This document shows positions 7,566 through 15,676 of a DNA stretch of 64,000 nt, in pieces. This DNA comes from Thalassovita mediterranea (GTDB taxonomy: Bacteria > Pseudomonadota > Alphaproteobacteria > Caulobacterales > Hyphomonadaceae), in NCBI GenBank assembly GCA_019448215.1, contig CP080408.1:620001-684000 (forward strand). The letters are read 5' to 3'. Under the pieces are notes generated by a model, which was not told the origin of the DNA, made no database searches, and worked only from the letters and a program-made list of their open reading frames with translations. The translations under genes were made by a program, and so were the position numbers. The number at the start of each line of letters is the position of its first letter. Position 1 is the first letter of the stretch.

Positions 7566-8318
7566 TCAGAATTCCCGGCCGATAAAGACCTTGAACATTG
7601 CGTCGTCGCTCGCCTCTGTGAGCCCGGCGCGAATAGCCGACTGCAGGAAGACGCCATTTGACCAGTCGAGCTTCAGGACTGGACCGATCTGGTGGGCCTG
7701 TTCATCGAGGCCACCAATATCCCGGCTGTTGCCCCATTCACTGAAGATCTCCACGCCGAAGCGGGCGCCGGATGAACCAAGCATGTCTGTATCGATCGCG
7801 CGTGTGAGTTGGGCGCGTGTCTCTATTTCCACGCCTCCCTGGCTTCCCGAACCGGTTTCAACTTCGCCAATTGCGTTGGCGCGCCATTCCCAGGCGCCGG
7901 CAAACTTGTCAGTGATGGTCAGCCTTACTTCAGCTTCGTCAGGACCGCCGCCATCGGCAAAGCCATAAGCGAGGCGAAGACCGCCATTGAAGCCTTCGCC
8001 GGAGCGCGCTTCCTCGCTCCATTGAAACCAGTTCTCGACAGTGAAGGCGCTGAAATCCCAATCCTCATCTTCCGGACGGGAGAAGGAACTGATCAGGCGC
8101 AGCTGGTACCAGCCGGTCGCCGCATAATCATAGTGGATACGAGCTGCGGCATCGCCAGCGTCATTGACCCCAAAACGGGTTTCAACTGACTGCTCGCCGT
8201 CAGAGATCCCGGCGGAGCCGACATTCCCGGTCAGGGACTGGGCATTGGCCTCGGATGAAAGGGCTAATGCGCACGCGGCGACGACGCCCGGCGCCAGCAA
8301 TAAACGGATGTTCGACAT
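7566..8318 (-). CDS. Exported outer-membrane-type protein, unknown function
   Basis: A 250-residue protein with a clear Sec signal peptide (residues 1 to about 27, hydrophobic core LLLAPGVVAACALALSS and cleavage after ANA). The mature part alternates polar and aromatic residues and ends in FIGREF, with a terminal Phe typical of outer-membrane beta-barrels. Segments such as WYQLRLISSFSRP, WFQWSEEA and GFNGGLRLAYGFADGG look like barrel strands. I chose the ATG at 8318 (MSNIRLLL) because GAGG lies about ten bases upstream; a TTG seven codons earlier has no such support. Similar proteins are usually annotated only as hypothetical. The start lies beside the terminator of the next minus-strand gene. 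Confidence 0.7.
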   Translation of the reverse strand: MSNIRLLLAPGVVAACALALSSEANAQSLTGNVGSAGISDGEQSVETRFGVNDAGDAAARIHYDYAATGWYQLRLISSFSRPEDEDWDFSAFTVENWFQWSEEARSGEGFNGGLRLAYGFADGGGPDEAEVRLTITDKFAGAWEWRANAIGEVETGSGSQGGVEIETRAQLTRAIDTDMLGSSGARFGVEIFSEWGNSRDIGGLDEQAHQIGPVLKLDWSNGVFLQSAIRAGLTEASDDAMFKVFIGREF

Positions 8319-8337
8319 GATTGTTTTCGACCTCAAC

Positions 8338-8384
8338 AAAAAAGGCGCGCCAGAGTGCGAGTGAGGGGAACACTCTGGCGCGCC
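8338..8384 (-). terminator. Strong Rho-independent terminator of the NTF2-like gene
   Basis: A 14-bp perfect stem (8344-8357 with 8371-8384), each arm containing GGCGCGCC, 13-nt loop, then six U in the leftward transcript (A-run 8338-8343). It separates the gene at 8411 from the outer-membrane-type gene downstream. Confidence 0.9.
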
Positions 8385-8410
8385 GAGTTCTCAGGGATGG
8401 GGAGTGCTAG

Positions 8411-8989
8411 TTATTGTGGGGCATAGGGCAGCGAGGAGTGGTGAAGGACAATCTTCAGCTCACCTTCATTGTCGCGGACATAGCCGAAGCTGTACTCGAC
8501 TTTCACTTCCTCACCAGTGGTGCGGGTGAAGTAGTAGTTGCCCATAGCCATCGCGCTGTCAGAATCGACGAAGGTGGCTTCGTTCTCCCAGCGAACATTG
8601 GTGTATGGCGCGATCGCGAAGCCATTGTCCTCATCGATGGAACCACCGACAAAATAGGAGAGCGCGCCGTCAAAGTCGCCGCGGAACTGCTCCTCGGCCG
8701 CCAGCGTCGGCTTGAAGAGAACCGGGTGCGAACCGTAGGCATAGAAGCGTTCGATGTGCTCTTCAGCTGCTTCGGTATAGTCTTTGCCTTCAGAGAAAGC
8801 CTTGCCGATGGTCACAATGCCTTCGCCCCAAGCCTGCTGCGCTTCGGCAACGTCGGCTTTGGTGATTGGCGCGGAAGATGCCGTAGAAGCGCTCGAGCTG
8901 ACGGCCTGGGTCTGCGCGAAGGCAGGGAAAGCGATCGCCAGCGGAGCTGCGATAAGTGCGGTTTTCGAAATTGATTTGATCATGGTCAT
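8411..8989 (-). CDS. Secreted NTF2/SnoaL-like protein
   Basis: A 192-residue exported protein. The signal peptide spans residues 1 to about 25 (ALIAAPLAIAFPAFAQ), followed by a Ser/Ala-rich linker and a domain of about 140 residues. That domain contains AQQAWGEGIVTIGKAF, a helical stretch, then VLFKPTLAAEEQFRGD, AMAMGNYYFT, KVEYSFGYVRD and KIVLHHSSLPY. This resembles the SnoaL-like/calmodulin-kinase-association NTF2 fold. Relatives are sometimes labelled phosphoribosyl-AMP cyclohydrolase, but no cyclohydrolase cysteine or metal motif is visible, so that name should not be used. Two ATGs (8989 and 8983) both lie near an AAGGCGAG; the first is used. It is divergent from the two-component operon across a 180-bp region with a palindrome and ends at a very strong terminator. 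Confidence 0.75.
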   Translation of the reverse strand: MTMIKSISKTALIAAPLAIAFPAFAQTQAVSSSASTASSAPITKADVAEAQQAWGEGIVTIGKAFSEGKDYTEAAEEHIERFYAYGSHPVLFKPTLAAEEQFRGDFDGALSYFVGGSIDEDNGFAIAPYTNVRWENEATFVDSDSAMAMGNYYFTRTTGEEVKVEYSFGYVRDNEGELKIVLHHSSLPYAPQ

Positions 8990-9115
8990 TACTCGCCTTG
9001 TGTCTGACGGCGCACGGCGAGAGCCGTAACTGCCGGTATCTGGCGGGCTTCATTGCCCGTGGCGAAGAAATGGCCTGTCGCGCCCCGCTTGAATTCGGCC
9101 AGTCAGCAGGTCTGG

Positions 9116-9136
9116 CGGCCTAGGCCGAATGGCCTA
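9116..9136. promoter_or_regulatory. Overlapping palindromes in the divergent promoter region
   Basis: CGGCCTAGGCCG (9116-9127) is a perfect 12-bp palindrome and overlaps TAGGCC-GAAT-GGCCTA (9121-9136), a 6-4-6 inverted repeat. They lie 34 bp before the kinase start at 9170. A plausible operator for the NarL-type regulator encoded by the operon. Confidence 0.45.
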
Positions 9137-9169
9137 TGCGTTTTCCGCGGGCTGCCTTAGATAGTTCGC

Positions 9170-10261
9170 GTGTCCAAAGAGCCTTCTTCCCTGTCTGCAG
9201 AACCAGAAACGGTTGCCGAACTTCGCGATCTCTATCGGTCTGCCGAAGCCCGGGCCGCACGCCTGCGGCTTCTCGTGGAGGCCAGCCGCGACCTGTCGGC
9301 TGCAGACGGAGACACGCTTTCAACGGTCCTTCAGCACAGTGCGATGCGCGCAGCCCACTTTGCCGGAAGCCGCGAAGGGGCCGTCTCGTTTGAAGCAAAT
9401 GTCGGCGGCATTCCACTTATCGCGCCTGGTTCAACTGATGAGCGGGTGGGCACGCTTCGACTGTCAGAGCTTGGCAGCCTCGACACACTCGCCGATGAGG
9501 AAGACAGGCAGGCCCTCTCCCTTCTCTGTCAGCTCATGGCCTCGTCCATCCAGCGGGTGGCAAAGCAAAGGGAAAACGATTTTCTCCTCGACACACTTCA
9601 GGAGCGCGAACGCCGCCTCGAGCATGTGATCGGTAATCTCTTCAATGCGCAGGAGGAAGAGCGTCGCCGGGTCTCCAGAGACCTGCATGACGGTGTAGCC
9701 CAGACTGCGGGCGCCCTGTTTCGACAGCTCGAAGCCATTCCCACCGATGAAGCAATTTCCGACGCAGAGCGGTCGAGGCTCATCGGCATGTCGCAGGGAC
9801 TTATACGTGAACTTCGCGCCGTGATCGCAGGGCTTCGGCCAACCGCACTCGACGATCTTGGCCTCGCCTCGGCGCTCAAAGTCATGAGCGACAAGATGAG
9901 AGCAGATGGATTCGACGTGTCCGTGGCCGCCGACCCTGGCATGGAGTGGCCCGCTGGCCTCTCCACCGCCTACTACCGGATTGCTCAGGAAGCGCTGGCA
10001 AACGTCAAGAAACACGCGGGTGGTCCGTGCCGTGTGGATGTCACGCTTAAAGCGGTTCCTGATGCGGGCCGCTGGAGCATGGCCATTCGCGACTACGGGG
10101 TCGGACTAGGCGCGGGCACAGACGCCGCCAAATTGCCCGGTGAGCAAGTCGGCATCGAAATGATGAAAGAGAGAATGCTCTCGATCGGCGGGCGCCTGAT
10201 GGTCAGCGAGATGCCGGGTGGCGGCGTACAGGTTACGGCGGAAATTGAGGGTATTCGGTGA
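9170..10261 (+). CDS. Cytoplasmic NarX/DegS-type sensor histidine kinase
   Basis: A 363-residue kinase without membrane segments, starting at GTG. Residues 20-135 look like a degenerate GAF-type sensory domain. They are followed by a short coiled coil (residues 135-165) and a HisKA_3 domain with the phospho-acceptor His173 in RRVSRDLHDGVAQT. The C-terminal ATP-binding domain has YYRIAQEALANVKKHA (N box), RDYGVGLG (G1) and GGRLMVSEMPGGGVQVT (G2). Such kinases phosphorylate NarL/LuxR-type regulators; the next gene encodes one and starts within this gene's stop (GTGA overlap), so they form a cognate pair. The signal is unknown. Confidence 0.9.
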   Translation: MSKEPSSLSAEPETVAELRDLYRSAEARAARLRLLVEASRDLSAADGDTLSTVLQHSAMRAAHFAGSREGAVSFEANVGGIPLIAPGSTDERVGTLRLSELGSLDTLADEEDRQALSLLCQLMASSIQRVAKQRENDFLLDTLQERERRLEHVIGNLFNAQEEERRRVSRDLHDGVAQTAGALFRQLEAIPTDEAISDAERSRLIGMSQGLIRELRAVIAGLRPTALDDLGLASALKVMSDKMRADGFDVSVAADPGMEWPAGLSTAYYRIAQEALANVKKHAGGPCRVDVTLKAVPDAGRWSMAIRDYGVGLGAGTDAAKLPGEQVGIEMMKERMLSIGGRLMVSEMPGGGVQVTAEIEGIR

Positions 10262-10905
10262 GCGCTCAGATCCGGCTTCTCATTGTGGATGATCACGAAC
10301 TGGCGCGAGAAGGGCTGAAATCGGCCTTCATTCGCGGTGGAATGGATGTGGTCGCAGCGGCAAAGGACGGCGCCGAAGCGCTCGAGATGATCGCCCGGCA
10401 TCAGCCGGATCTTGTCGTCCTCGATATCAGGCTCGGTGAGGGTATGGACGGGCTCGGCGTTGCGCGGGAGGTGTCCCGGCTGCCGGATGCGCCGAAAATC
10501 ATGATGCTGACCCTGCATGATGATCCAGATTATGTACGCGCAGCGCTGGATGCCGGCGCGACTGGCTACGTGCTGAAAGATGCGTCGCTGGACGATCTCT
10601 GCGAAGCGGCCCGGCAGGTGATGGCTGGCGGCACCGCGATCCCGGCAGCCTTGCTATCATCGCTCCTCTCCCGGCCAAACCGCCCGAATGATGACGAACT
10701 GGCGCTCGACAGGCTGACACCGCGTGAGCGCGCCGTTCTGGACCATGTTGCCGAAGGCATGACGAACAAGGCCATCGCCAGAGAACTCTCGATAAGCCCC
10801 GCAACAGTGAAGGCGCATGTTGAGCGGCTCATCGCCAAGCTTGGCGTCGCTGATCGTACGCAGGCCGCCGTTCTCGCTACGCGCTGGCGGGAAAGGCAGA
10901 GCTGA
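10258..10905 (+). CDS. NarL/LuxR-type response regulator
   Basis: A 215-residue regulator with a receiver domain (acidic pair Asp11/Asp12, phospho-acceptor Asp56 in LVVLDIRLG, conserved GYVLKDAS lysine) and a C-terminal LuxR helix-turn-helix. The latter contains LTPRERAVLDHVAEGMTNKA and ISPATVKAHVERLIAKL. It starts with GTG and overlaps the upstream kinase gene by four bases. When phosphorylated by that kinase it should bind DNA as a dimer; the palindromes at 9116-9136 before the operon are the obvious candidate site. It ends four bases before the second kinase, so four signalling genes are probably transcribed together. Confidence 0.93.
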   Translation: MSAQIRLLIVDDHELAREGLKSAFIRGGMDVVAAAKDGAEALEMIARHQPDLVVLDIRLGEGMDGLGVAREVSRLPDAPKIMMLTLHDDPDYVRAALDAGATGYVLKDASLDDLCEAARQVMAGGTAIPAALLSSLLSRPNRPNDDELALDRLTPRERAVLDHVAEGMTNKAIARELSISPATVKAHVERLIAKLGVADRTQAAVLATRWRERQS

Positions 10906-10909
10906 CGTC

Positions 10910-12904
10910 ATGACGGATGCACCAGCGCGAAAAGTAGGAGTTGGCCGCTATTGGGCAGACCTTTCCCTGCCCTTCAAGGGACTCGTCCTCGTGGCCCTGC
11001 CCCTCGTTATCCTGATTGGATCGCTCGGCAGTCTTTATATCGCAAGCGATGCAGAGGCGCGGGCTGAGGACGATGTACGACGCGCCTTCGCAATTCAGCG
11101 CGACATCTATCAGGTCCATGCGCTTCTTGCAGAAGCCGCCAGCGGCGTACGCGGCTATCTGCTAACCGATCAGAACCGCTTTCTCGAACCTTTCTACAAG
11201 GCCGAACGCGAATTGCCTTTGACCCTGGCACGCCTCGATGAAGCGATTGAGGACGAAGGCGTCCGGCGTGAGTTCGAACGGTTTCTGGAGATCACTGAGC
11301 AGAAACAGGCAGGCCTCGATGCCCTGATTGCGCTCGCCCGCCGTGAAGGGGAGCGTCCGGCGAGGTCCGATGCAGTGCTTTCCGCCCTTGTGGCAAACAA
11401 GGCCGTTCTTGATGATTTGCGCAGTCAGATTGAAGAAATCCAGCGCCAGGAAGGCATCCTGCTCGACAACCGGCGCGCGCGTGTCGACACCGTCCGCGCA
11501 CGCTTCCTCGCACTGACCGCAATCAGCGCCATTGTTGGACTGCTGGGCAGCCTTACTGCCGTCTTCCTGTTCTCAACCGGCATCGTGCGCCGTGTTCGCA
11601 TGCTTCAGGTAAACGCGGAAAAGCTACAGGCTGGCGATCCGCTAAACCCGTTTCCGGATGAGCGTGACGAGATCGGCAGGCTCGCAAAAAAAGTGGACCG
11701 CGCCAGCGAGCTGCTCAGGGCTCGCGAACGCGACCTTCGAGAGGGCGAAGAACGGTTCAGGCTCGTTGTGGAAGGCGTACGCGACTATGGGATTTTCGCG
11801 CTCGACCCCGAAGGAAATGTCACAAGCTGGAATACTGGCGCAGAGCGCATCAAGGGGTGGCGCGCCGACGAGATACTGGGCCGCTTCTTCGGTACGTTTT
11901 ATCCGGAAGAGACGCGCGATTACCTTCCAAAGGAAATACTTGAGCGCGCACGGCGTGATGGCACGACGGAGGATGAAGGCTGGCGCATGCGTAAGGATGG
12001 CACGCGCTTCTGGGCCAATGTCGTGGTCACGGCGCTTCGCGATGAGACGGGTGAGCTCAGAGGTTTCGCGAAAGTCACTCGCGACATGACAGAACGCAAG
12101 CGTGCCGAAGAGTTCCTGAAGCTGGCGAGGGAACAGGCGGTCGCCGCGAGTGCCGCAAAAAGTGAGTTCCTGTCACGCACAAGCCATGAACTTCGCACAC
12201 CAATGAGCGCCATCCTCGGCTTTGCGCAAGTGCTGGAGCTCGACCGGGGAGAGCTTTCTCCGACGCACCAGACGTCAGTTGACCAGATCCTGAAGGCAGG
12301 GCGTCATCTTCTTTCCCTCATCAATGACCTGCTCGACATTTCCAGCATCGAGGCAGGCGGCGCTGAGCTGAAAGAAGAAGACCTCAGCTTGAACGATGTC
12401 CTCGCTGAAGCTTACGACCTCTCTGGTCCGATCTTGAGGGCTGCCAGCCTCCAGTACGACCTTTCACTCCTGCCAGAAGACACGAAAATCACTGGCGATC
12501 GCCGACGGATCGTGCAGGTCATCCTCAACCTCGCTTCCAATGCTGCAAAGTATAACCGCGAAGGCACATCGGTTCAGATCATTGCTGAGAAAATGGAGAA
12601 CCAGGTTCGTGTTCATGTGCTTGATGACGGGAACGGCGTGAAGGAGGCAGACGTCTCTCGCCTGTTTACGCCCTTCGACAGGCTGGGCCGACAGAAGGTC
12701 AAAGGTGTTGAGGGCACAGGCCTTGGCCTGGCGCTCTCCAAGCGGCTCGTTGAATCCATGGGCGGCGAAATCGGCTACGCCCATCGCAAGGATATGAGCG
12801 GCGGCGCAGACTTCTGGTTCACCCTGAAAATGGCTCAACCTGGCCAGACCAGCGGCGAGGGAGCCCAAGCGCAGCACACCAAGGAATCTTCGAAGAAGGC
12901 ATGA
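10910..12904 (+). CDS. Membrane CHASE3-HAMP-PAS sensor histidine kinase
   Basis: A 664-residue kinase beginning at ATG 10910 (MTDAPARK), four bases after the regulator gene. Order of domains: a first membrane segment (residues about 24-45); a periplasmic helical CHASE3-like domain (about 47-195, with LLAEAASGVRGYLLTDQNRFLEPF as its mark); a second membrane segment (about 200-222); HAMP (about 223-275); and PAS (about 285-400, with DYGIFALDPEGNVTSWNTGAERI). These are followed by HisKA with His426 in SRTSHELRTPM and an HATPase domain (NLASNAAKYN, DDGNGV, GTGLGLALSKRLVE). It overlaps the stand-alone receiver gene by ATGA. The signal is unknown. Confidence 0.92.
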   Translation: MTDAPARKVGVGRYWADLSLPFKGLVLVALPLVILIGSLGSLYIASDAEARAEDDVRRAFAIQRDIYQVHALLAEAASGVRGYLLTDQNRFLEPFYKAERELPLTLARLDEAIEDEGVRREFERFLEITEQKQAGLDALIALARREGERPARSDAVLSALVANKAVLDDLRSQIEEIQRQEGILLDNRRARVDTVRARFLALTAISAIVGLLGSLTAVFLFSTGIVRRVRMLQVNAEKLQAGDPLNPFPDERDEIGRLAKKVDRASELLRARERDLREGEERFRLVVEGVRDYGIFALDPEGNVTSWNTGAERIKGWRADEILGRFFGTFYPEETRDYLPKEILERARRDGTTEDEGWRMRKDGTRFWANVVVTALRDETGELRGFAKVTRDMTERKRAEEFLKLAREQAVAASAAKSEFLSRTSHELRTPMSAILGFAQVLELDRGELSPTHQTSVDQILKAGRHLLSLINDLLDISSIEAGGAELKEEDLSLNDVLAEAYDLSGPILRAASLQYDLSLLPEDTKITGDRRRIVQVILNLASNAAKYNREGTSVQIIAEKMENQVRVHVLDDGNGVKEADVSRLFTPFDRLGRQKVKGVEGTGLGLALSKRLVESMGGEIGYAHRKDMSGGADFWFTLKMAQPGQTSGEGAQAQHTKESSKKA

Positions 12905-13362
12905 CCTCCATCGCAGTCCCATATGATCAGATCCTGCAGCGGCGTGTCCTGATTATCGATGATGAGGAAGCAAACCTCCTCTTGCTGGAAACCCTGCTCA
13001 AACGTGAGGGCTATTCCGAAATCCACTGCCTGTCTGATCCATCGCAGGCCATCGAGAAATTGGTCGAGATCGAGCCACATATCATTCTGCTCGATCTGAT
13101 GATGCCCGACATCGACGGCTATCAGCTGCTCGATGCGTTTCGCCGCCACAGCCGACCAGATGAGTTTCGGCCCGTTCTTGTGCTGACAGCCGACACAACC
13201 CTTCAGGCCCGCCGCCGGGCGCTTTCTCTTGGCGCAAAGGATTTTGTGTCCAAACCCTTCGATGTGATCGAAATCGCGTTGCGGATATCCAACCTGCTGG
13301 AGACGCAAATCCTCTACGAGCGCCTGAGACACCGTACTGAGCCGGCGGACGGCATAGAATAG
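12901..13362 (+). CDS. Single-domain response regulator (CheY-like receiver)
   Basis: A 153-residue protein made only of a receiver domain, with an acidic cluster DDEE at residues 20-23, phospho-acceptor Asp65 in IILLDLMMPDIDGYQLL, and the conserved AKDFVSKPFD lysine. There is no DNA-binding or enzymatic output domain, so it must act by protein contact or as a phosphotransfer intermediate. The ATGA overlap with the CHASE3 kinase makes that kinase its likely partner. It may connect to the NarL-type pair at the head of the operon as part of a relay, but no histidine phosphotransferase is visible. Confidence 0.9.
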   Translation: MTSIAVPYDQILQRRVLIIDDEEANLLLLETLLKREGYSEIHCLSDPSQAIEKLVEIEPHIILLDLMMPDIDGYQLLDAFRRHSRPDEFRPVLVLTADTTLQARRRALSLGAKDFVSKPFDVIEIALRISNLLETQILYERLRHRTEPADGIE

Positions 13363-13376
13363 ACTGGCTACCCAAA

Positions 13377-13395
13377 TTTAATGTGATATATTAAT
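13377..13395. promoter_or_regulatory. TetR operator copy 1
   Basis: TTTAATGTGATATATTAAT, 19 bp with a central A. It shares shape and most bases with the sites at 16857 and 17580, and lies 64 bp before the MBL hydrolase start. Confidence 0.6.
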
Positions 13396-13458
13396 TTCTC
13401 CCGATGTCGCGTCGAGGGTGTCGGTAGCGGCCGTTGAATGGGTCTGGGGGATGTAAGC

Positions 13459-14544
13459 ATGGTCTGGGTACGCAGGATAATCATCGCTATCGTCATTGTG
13501 GCGGCCTTGGCGTTCGCCGGTTTCAACCTGTTCAAACAGCAGATTGCCATGGCCGCCTTCAACCGCACGGTAGAGCGCAATGCAGGCGTGGACAGAACGG
13601 CAGATCTGCCGGACGGGCTGCATGTCTATGTCTGTGGATCTGGCTCTCCCATGTCTGATCCGACACGCGCCGGTCCCTGCATCGGAATTCTTGCCGGGAC
13701 GCGCGCCTATATCATCGACGCTGGCGCAGGCGGCGCGCGCAATCTCGGAACGATGGGATTTCCGTGGGGCAGGCTCGAGGCGGTCTATCTCACGCACATG
13801 CATTCAGATCATATCGATGGCCTGGGAGAATTACTGCTCCAGTCCTGGATTGCTGGCGCGCGCAAGACGCCGACGGCGATATTCGGCCCTGTCGGGACAA
13901 GCGAGGTCGTTGACGGGTTCAACGCCGCTTACAGGATCGACAGCACCTTCCGCCTCGCCCATCACGGCATGGAGGTCGCAGATCCCGCAGGCTTTGGCGG
14001 CATCGCAACCGAGATTGAGCTGCCAGCTGGGCCCGCAGGTGAGAGCGTCGTCTTCCAGGATGGTGAGCTGACGATCACTGCCATACGCGTCGATCACTCA
14101 CCAATTGAGCCCGCTTTCGCCTATCGCATTGATTACAAGGACCGGTCCATATCGCTGAGCGGTGACACCATATTTCACCCGCCATTCATCGCCGCTTCGA
14201 CGGACGTGGACATCATGTTCCACGAGGCCCTCAACAGGGAAATGGTGACCGCAATCAGCGCTAAACTCGGTGAGCGGGGCGTAGCCAATGGCCAGAAAAT
14301 CTTCACCGATATTCTCGATTATCACGCCTCACCAGTGGAGGCCGCCAGAGCCGCCCAGGAAGCTGGTGCAAGGCATCTTGTGCTCTACCACCTGGTGCCG
14401 CCCCTTCCTGTGCCACTTATAGAGGCCGCATTCGTGGGCGATGCCCGGTCACACTTTGATGGGCCAATAACAGTCGGGCGGGACGGCATGCTCTTCAGCC
14501 TTCCAGCCGGGTCAGATCGCATAATCAAACGAACGACATTCTAG
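13459..14544 (+). CDS. Membrane-anchored MBL-fold hydrolase (RNase Z / AtsA arylsulfatase-like)
   Basis: A 361-residue metallo-beta-lactamase-fold enzyme with an N-terminal membrane segment (residues 5-25) and a periplasmic catalytic domain. The metal motif is complete: THMHSDHIDG with His113, His115, Asp117 and His118. The domain opens with CGSGSPMSDPTRAGPC and later shows SGDTIFH and a C-terminal LYHLVPP. This layout fits the RNase Z-like subgroup, which includes the MBL-type arylsulfatase AtsA. A sulfate-ester role is attractive because type I sulfatases with a matching operator lie nearby, but the substrate cannot be read from sequence. I prefer ATG 13459 over ATG 13438 because CTGGGGGA lies at the right distance. 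It is followed after 14 bp by the DUF4345-like gene. Confidence 0.8.
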   Translation: MVWVRRIIIAIVIVAALAFAGFNLFKQQIAMAAFNRTVERNAGVDRTADLPDGLHVYVCGSGSPMSDPTRAGPCIGILAGTRAYIIDAGAGGARNLGTMGFPWGRLEAVYLTHMHSDHIDGLGELLLQSWIAGARKTPTAIFGPVGTSEVVDGFNAAYRIDSTFRLAHHGMEVADPAGFGGIATEIELPAGPAGESVVFQDGELTITAIRVDHSPIEPAFAYRIDYKDRSISLSGDTIFHPPFIAASTDVDIMFHEALNREMVTAISAKLGERGVANGQKIFTDILDYHASPVEAARAAQEAGARHLVLYHLVPPLPVPLIEAAFVGDARSHFDGPITVGRDGMLFSLPAGSDRIIKRTTF

Positions 14545-14558
14545 GTGAGGACCAGACC

Positions 14559-14939
14559 ATGACCTTGGCTGCAAAAGGTGCCGGACTACTCGTTTTCCTG
14601 TTTTCAGTCCTGCTCGGGGCGGCCGCGTTGATCGCCCCGGACAGGGCCGCCGAGCAGCTTGGCTTCGCCCCTCTCAGCGACATGGGCAGAAATTCAGTTA
14701 GGGCCGACATTGTCGGCTTTGCCTGGGCAAACGCCTTGCTATGCGGCGGTGCACTTTTCACAGGCCGGGTGCACTGGTTCTACGGCGCGGCCTGTCTGTA
14801 CGCGATTGCGGTCACCGGCCGCATCATTGACGTGGTCCTGTCGGGACCACCTGAGGGCGTTGCACGCGCAATTATCGTCGAATTGGTGCTTGTGGCGCTA
14901 GCGCTCTTTGCAGGCAGATGGAGTGCCTCATCGCGCTGA
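14559..14939 (+). CDS. DUF4345-like small membrane protein
   Basis: A 126-residue protein with four hydrophobic segments (about residues 5-27, 46-66, 70-90 and 103-120). Its loop RAAEQLGFAPLSDMGRNSVRADIVGF fits the DUF4345 family of unknown function. GTGAGGACC precedes the ATG. It lies 14 bp after the MBL hydrolase gene and is probably its operon partner under the operator at 13377. A short inverted repeat CCGCACG/CGTGCGG (14941-14970) follows, between this gene and the convergent isomerase-like gene, without a clear U-run. Confidence 0.7.
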   Translation: MTLAAKGAGLLVFLFSVLLGAAALIAPDRAAEQLGFAPLSDMGRNSVRADIVGFAWANALLCGGALFTGRVHWFYGAACLYAIAVTGRIIDVVLSGPPEGVARAIIVELVLVALALFAGRWSASSR

Positions 14940-14998
14940 CCCGCACGGTCGGCTGAAACACTTCGTGCGGTTCAGCGAGCGAGGGCAATGGCCATCCT

Positions 14999-15646
14999 TC
15001 AGCGCTTTGGCACACCAGCTTTCTCCATCCGCCAGCGAAGCGTATCGATCCTGTCCTGACCAAAGAACGGCTCGTCCTCGAACACCATGGTCGGCACGCC
15101 CCAATGCCCGGACGCGTCCAGGGCTGCCTGATTGCGCTCTATTTCCGTTTCATGATCACCGTTTGCGATGGCTTCGTCCATCTCCGCAAGGTCCAGCCCC
15201 GCCTGCGCAACCGCATCGCCAAGGCTTGATCCCTTGTCCCAGTCTTGGGTGCCACCGAAGATCAACGCAGATACGTGACCGGCCAATTCAAGTCCCTTTC
15301 CGCGCCGGTTCGCCTCCACACCAAGTTTCGTCAGCCGATAAATGTAGGGCTGCTCCTCGGCGACCTTCATGGTGGCGAAGTCCTGTACGACCGGGTCGGG
15401 GCGAAGCGGATAGATTACAGGCCGACCAAGCATCTCACCTCGCCGCATGCTATCGCGAACGATATAGATCGGCGCGCGTCGGTCGTTCGCATCGAACAGC
15501 GCCTCAGGGTTGCGGATCGCGAGCGGCAGTACGGGCCGAAGAGCAATATCGACTTCGAAGTCCTCACCCAGCTTCAGCAAGTCTGGAACGACGAGCCTGG
15601 AATACGGGCTTCGAAAGGACCAGAAAACGTCGATCTTCGCGGTCAT
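14999..15646 (-). CDS. DsbA-fold protein, 2-hydroxychromene-2-carboxylate isomerase-like
   Basis: A 215-residue cytoplasmic thioredoxin-fold protein of the DSBA/kappa-GST group. The N-terminal FWSFRSPYSRLVVPDL has the Ser-Pro-Tyr pattern used by 2-hydroxychromene-2-carboxylate isomerases in place of the CXXC of true DsbA, so a glutathione-dependent isomerase or transferase is more likely than a disulfide catalyst. The C-terminal HWGVPTMVFEDEPFFGQDRID is the family's cis-Pro and closing motif. AAAGGAATATGAT precedes the ATG. It lies 30 bp downstream of the dehalogenase-like gene on the same strand and is probably co-transcribed. Such enzymes occur in aromatic or halogenated-compound degradation; the substrate here is unknown. 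Confidence 0.8.
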   Translation of the reverse strand: MTAKIDVFWSFRSPYSRLVVPDLLKLGEDFEVDIALRPVLPLAIRNPEALFDANDRRAPIYIVRDSMRRGEMLGRPVIYPLRPDPVVQDFATMKVAEEQPYIYRLTKLGVEANRRGKGLELAGHVSALIFGGTQDWDKGSSLGDAVAQAGLDLAEMDEAIANGDHETEIERNQAALDASGHWGVPTMVFEDEPFFGQDRIDTLRWRMEKAGVPKR

Positions 15647-15676
15647 ATCATATTCCTTTGCGTTAGCGCAGATTGG

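Noticed and set aside
8344-8384. Two GGCGCGCC sites, which might suggest a cloning scar
   Set aside because: They are the two arms of a 14-bp terminator stem followed by a U-run, so a natural origin explains them.
8411-8989. Phosphoribosyl-AMP cyclohydrolase, a name carried by some relatives
   Set aside because: The protein is exported and lacks the metal-binding cysteines of HisI; the NTF2-like fold explains it better.
14908-15666. 252-codon plus-strand open frame
   Set aside because: Antisense to the DsbA-fold gene; low-complexity Arg/Pro/Ser product without motifs.
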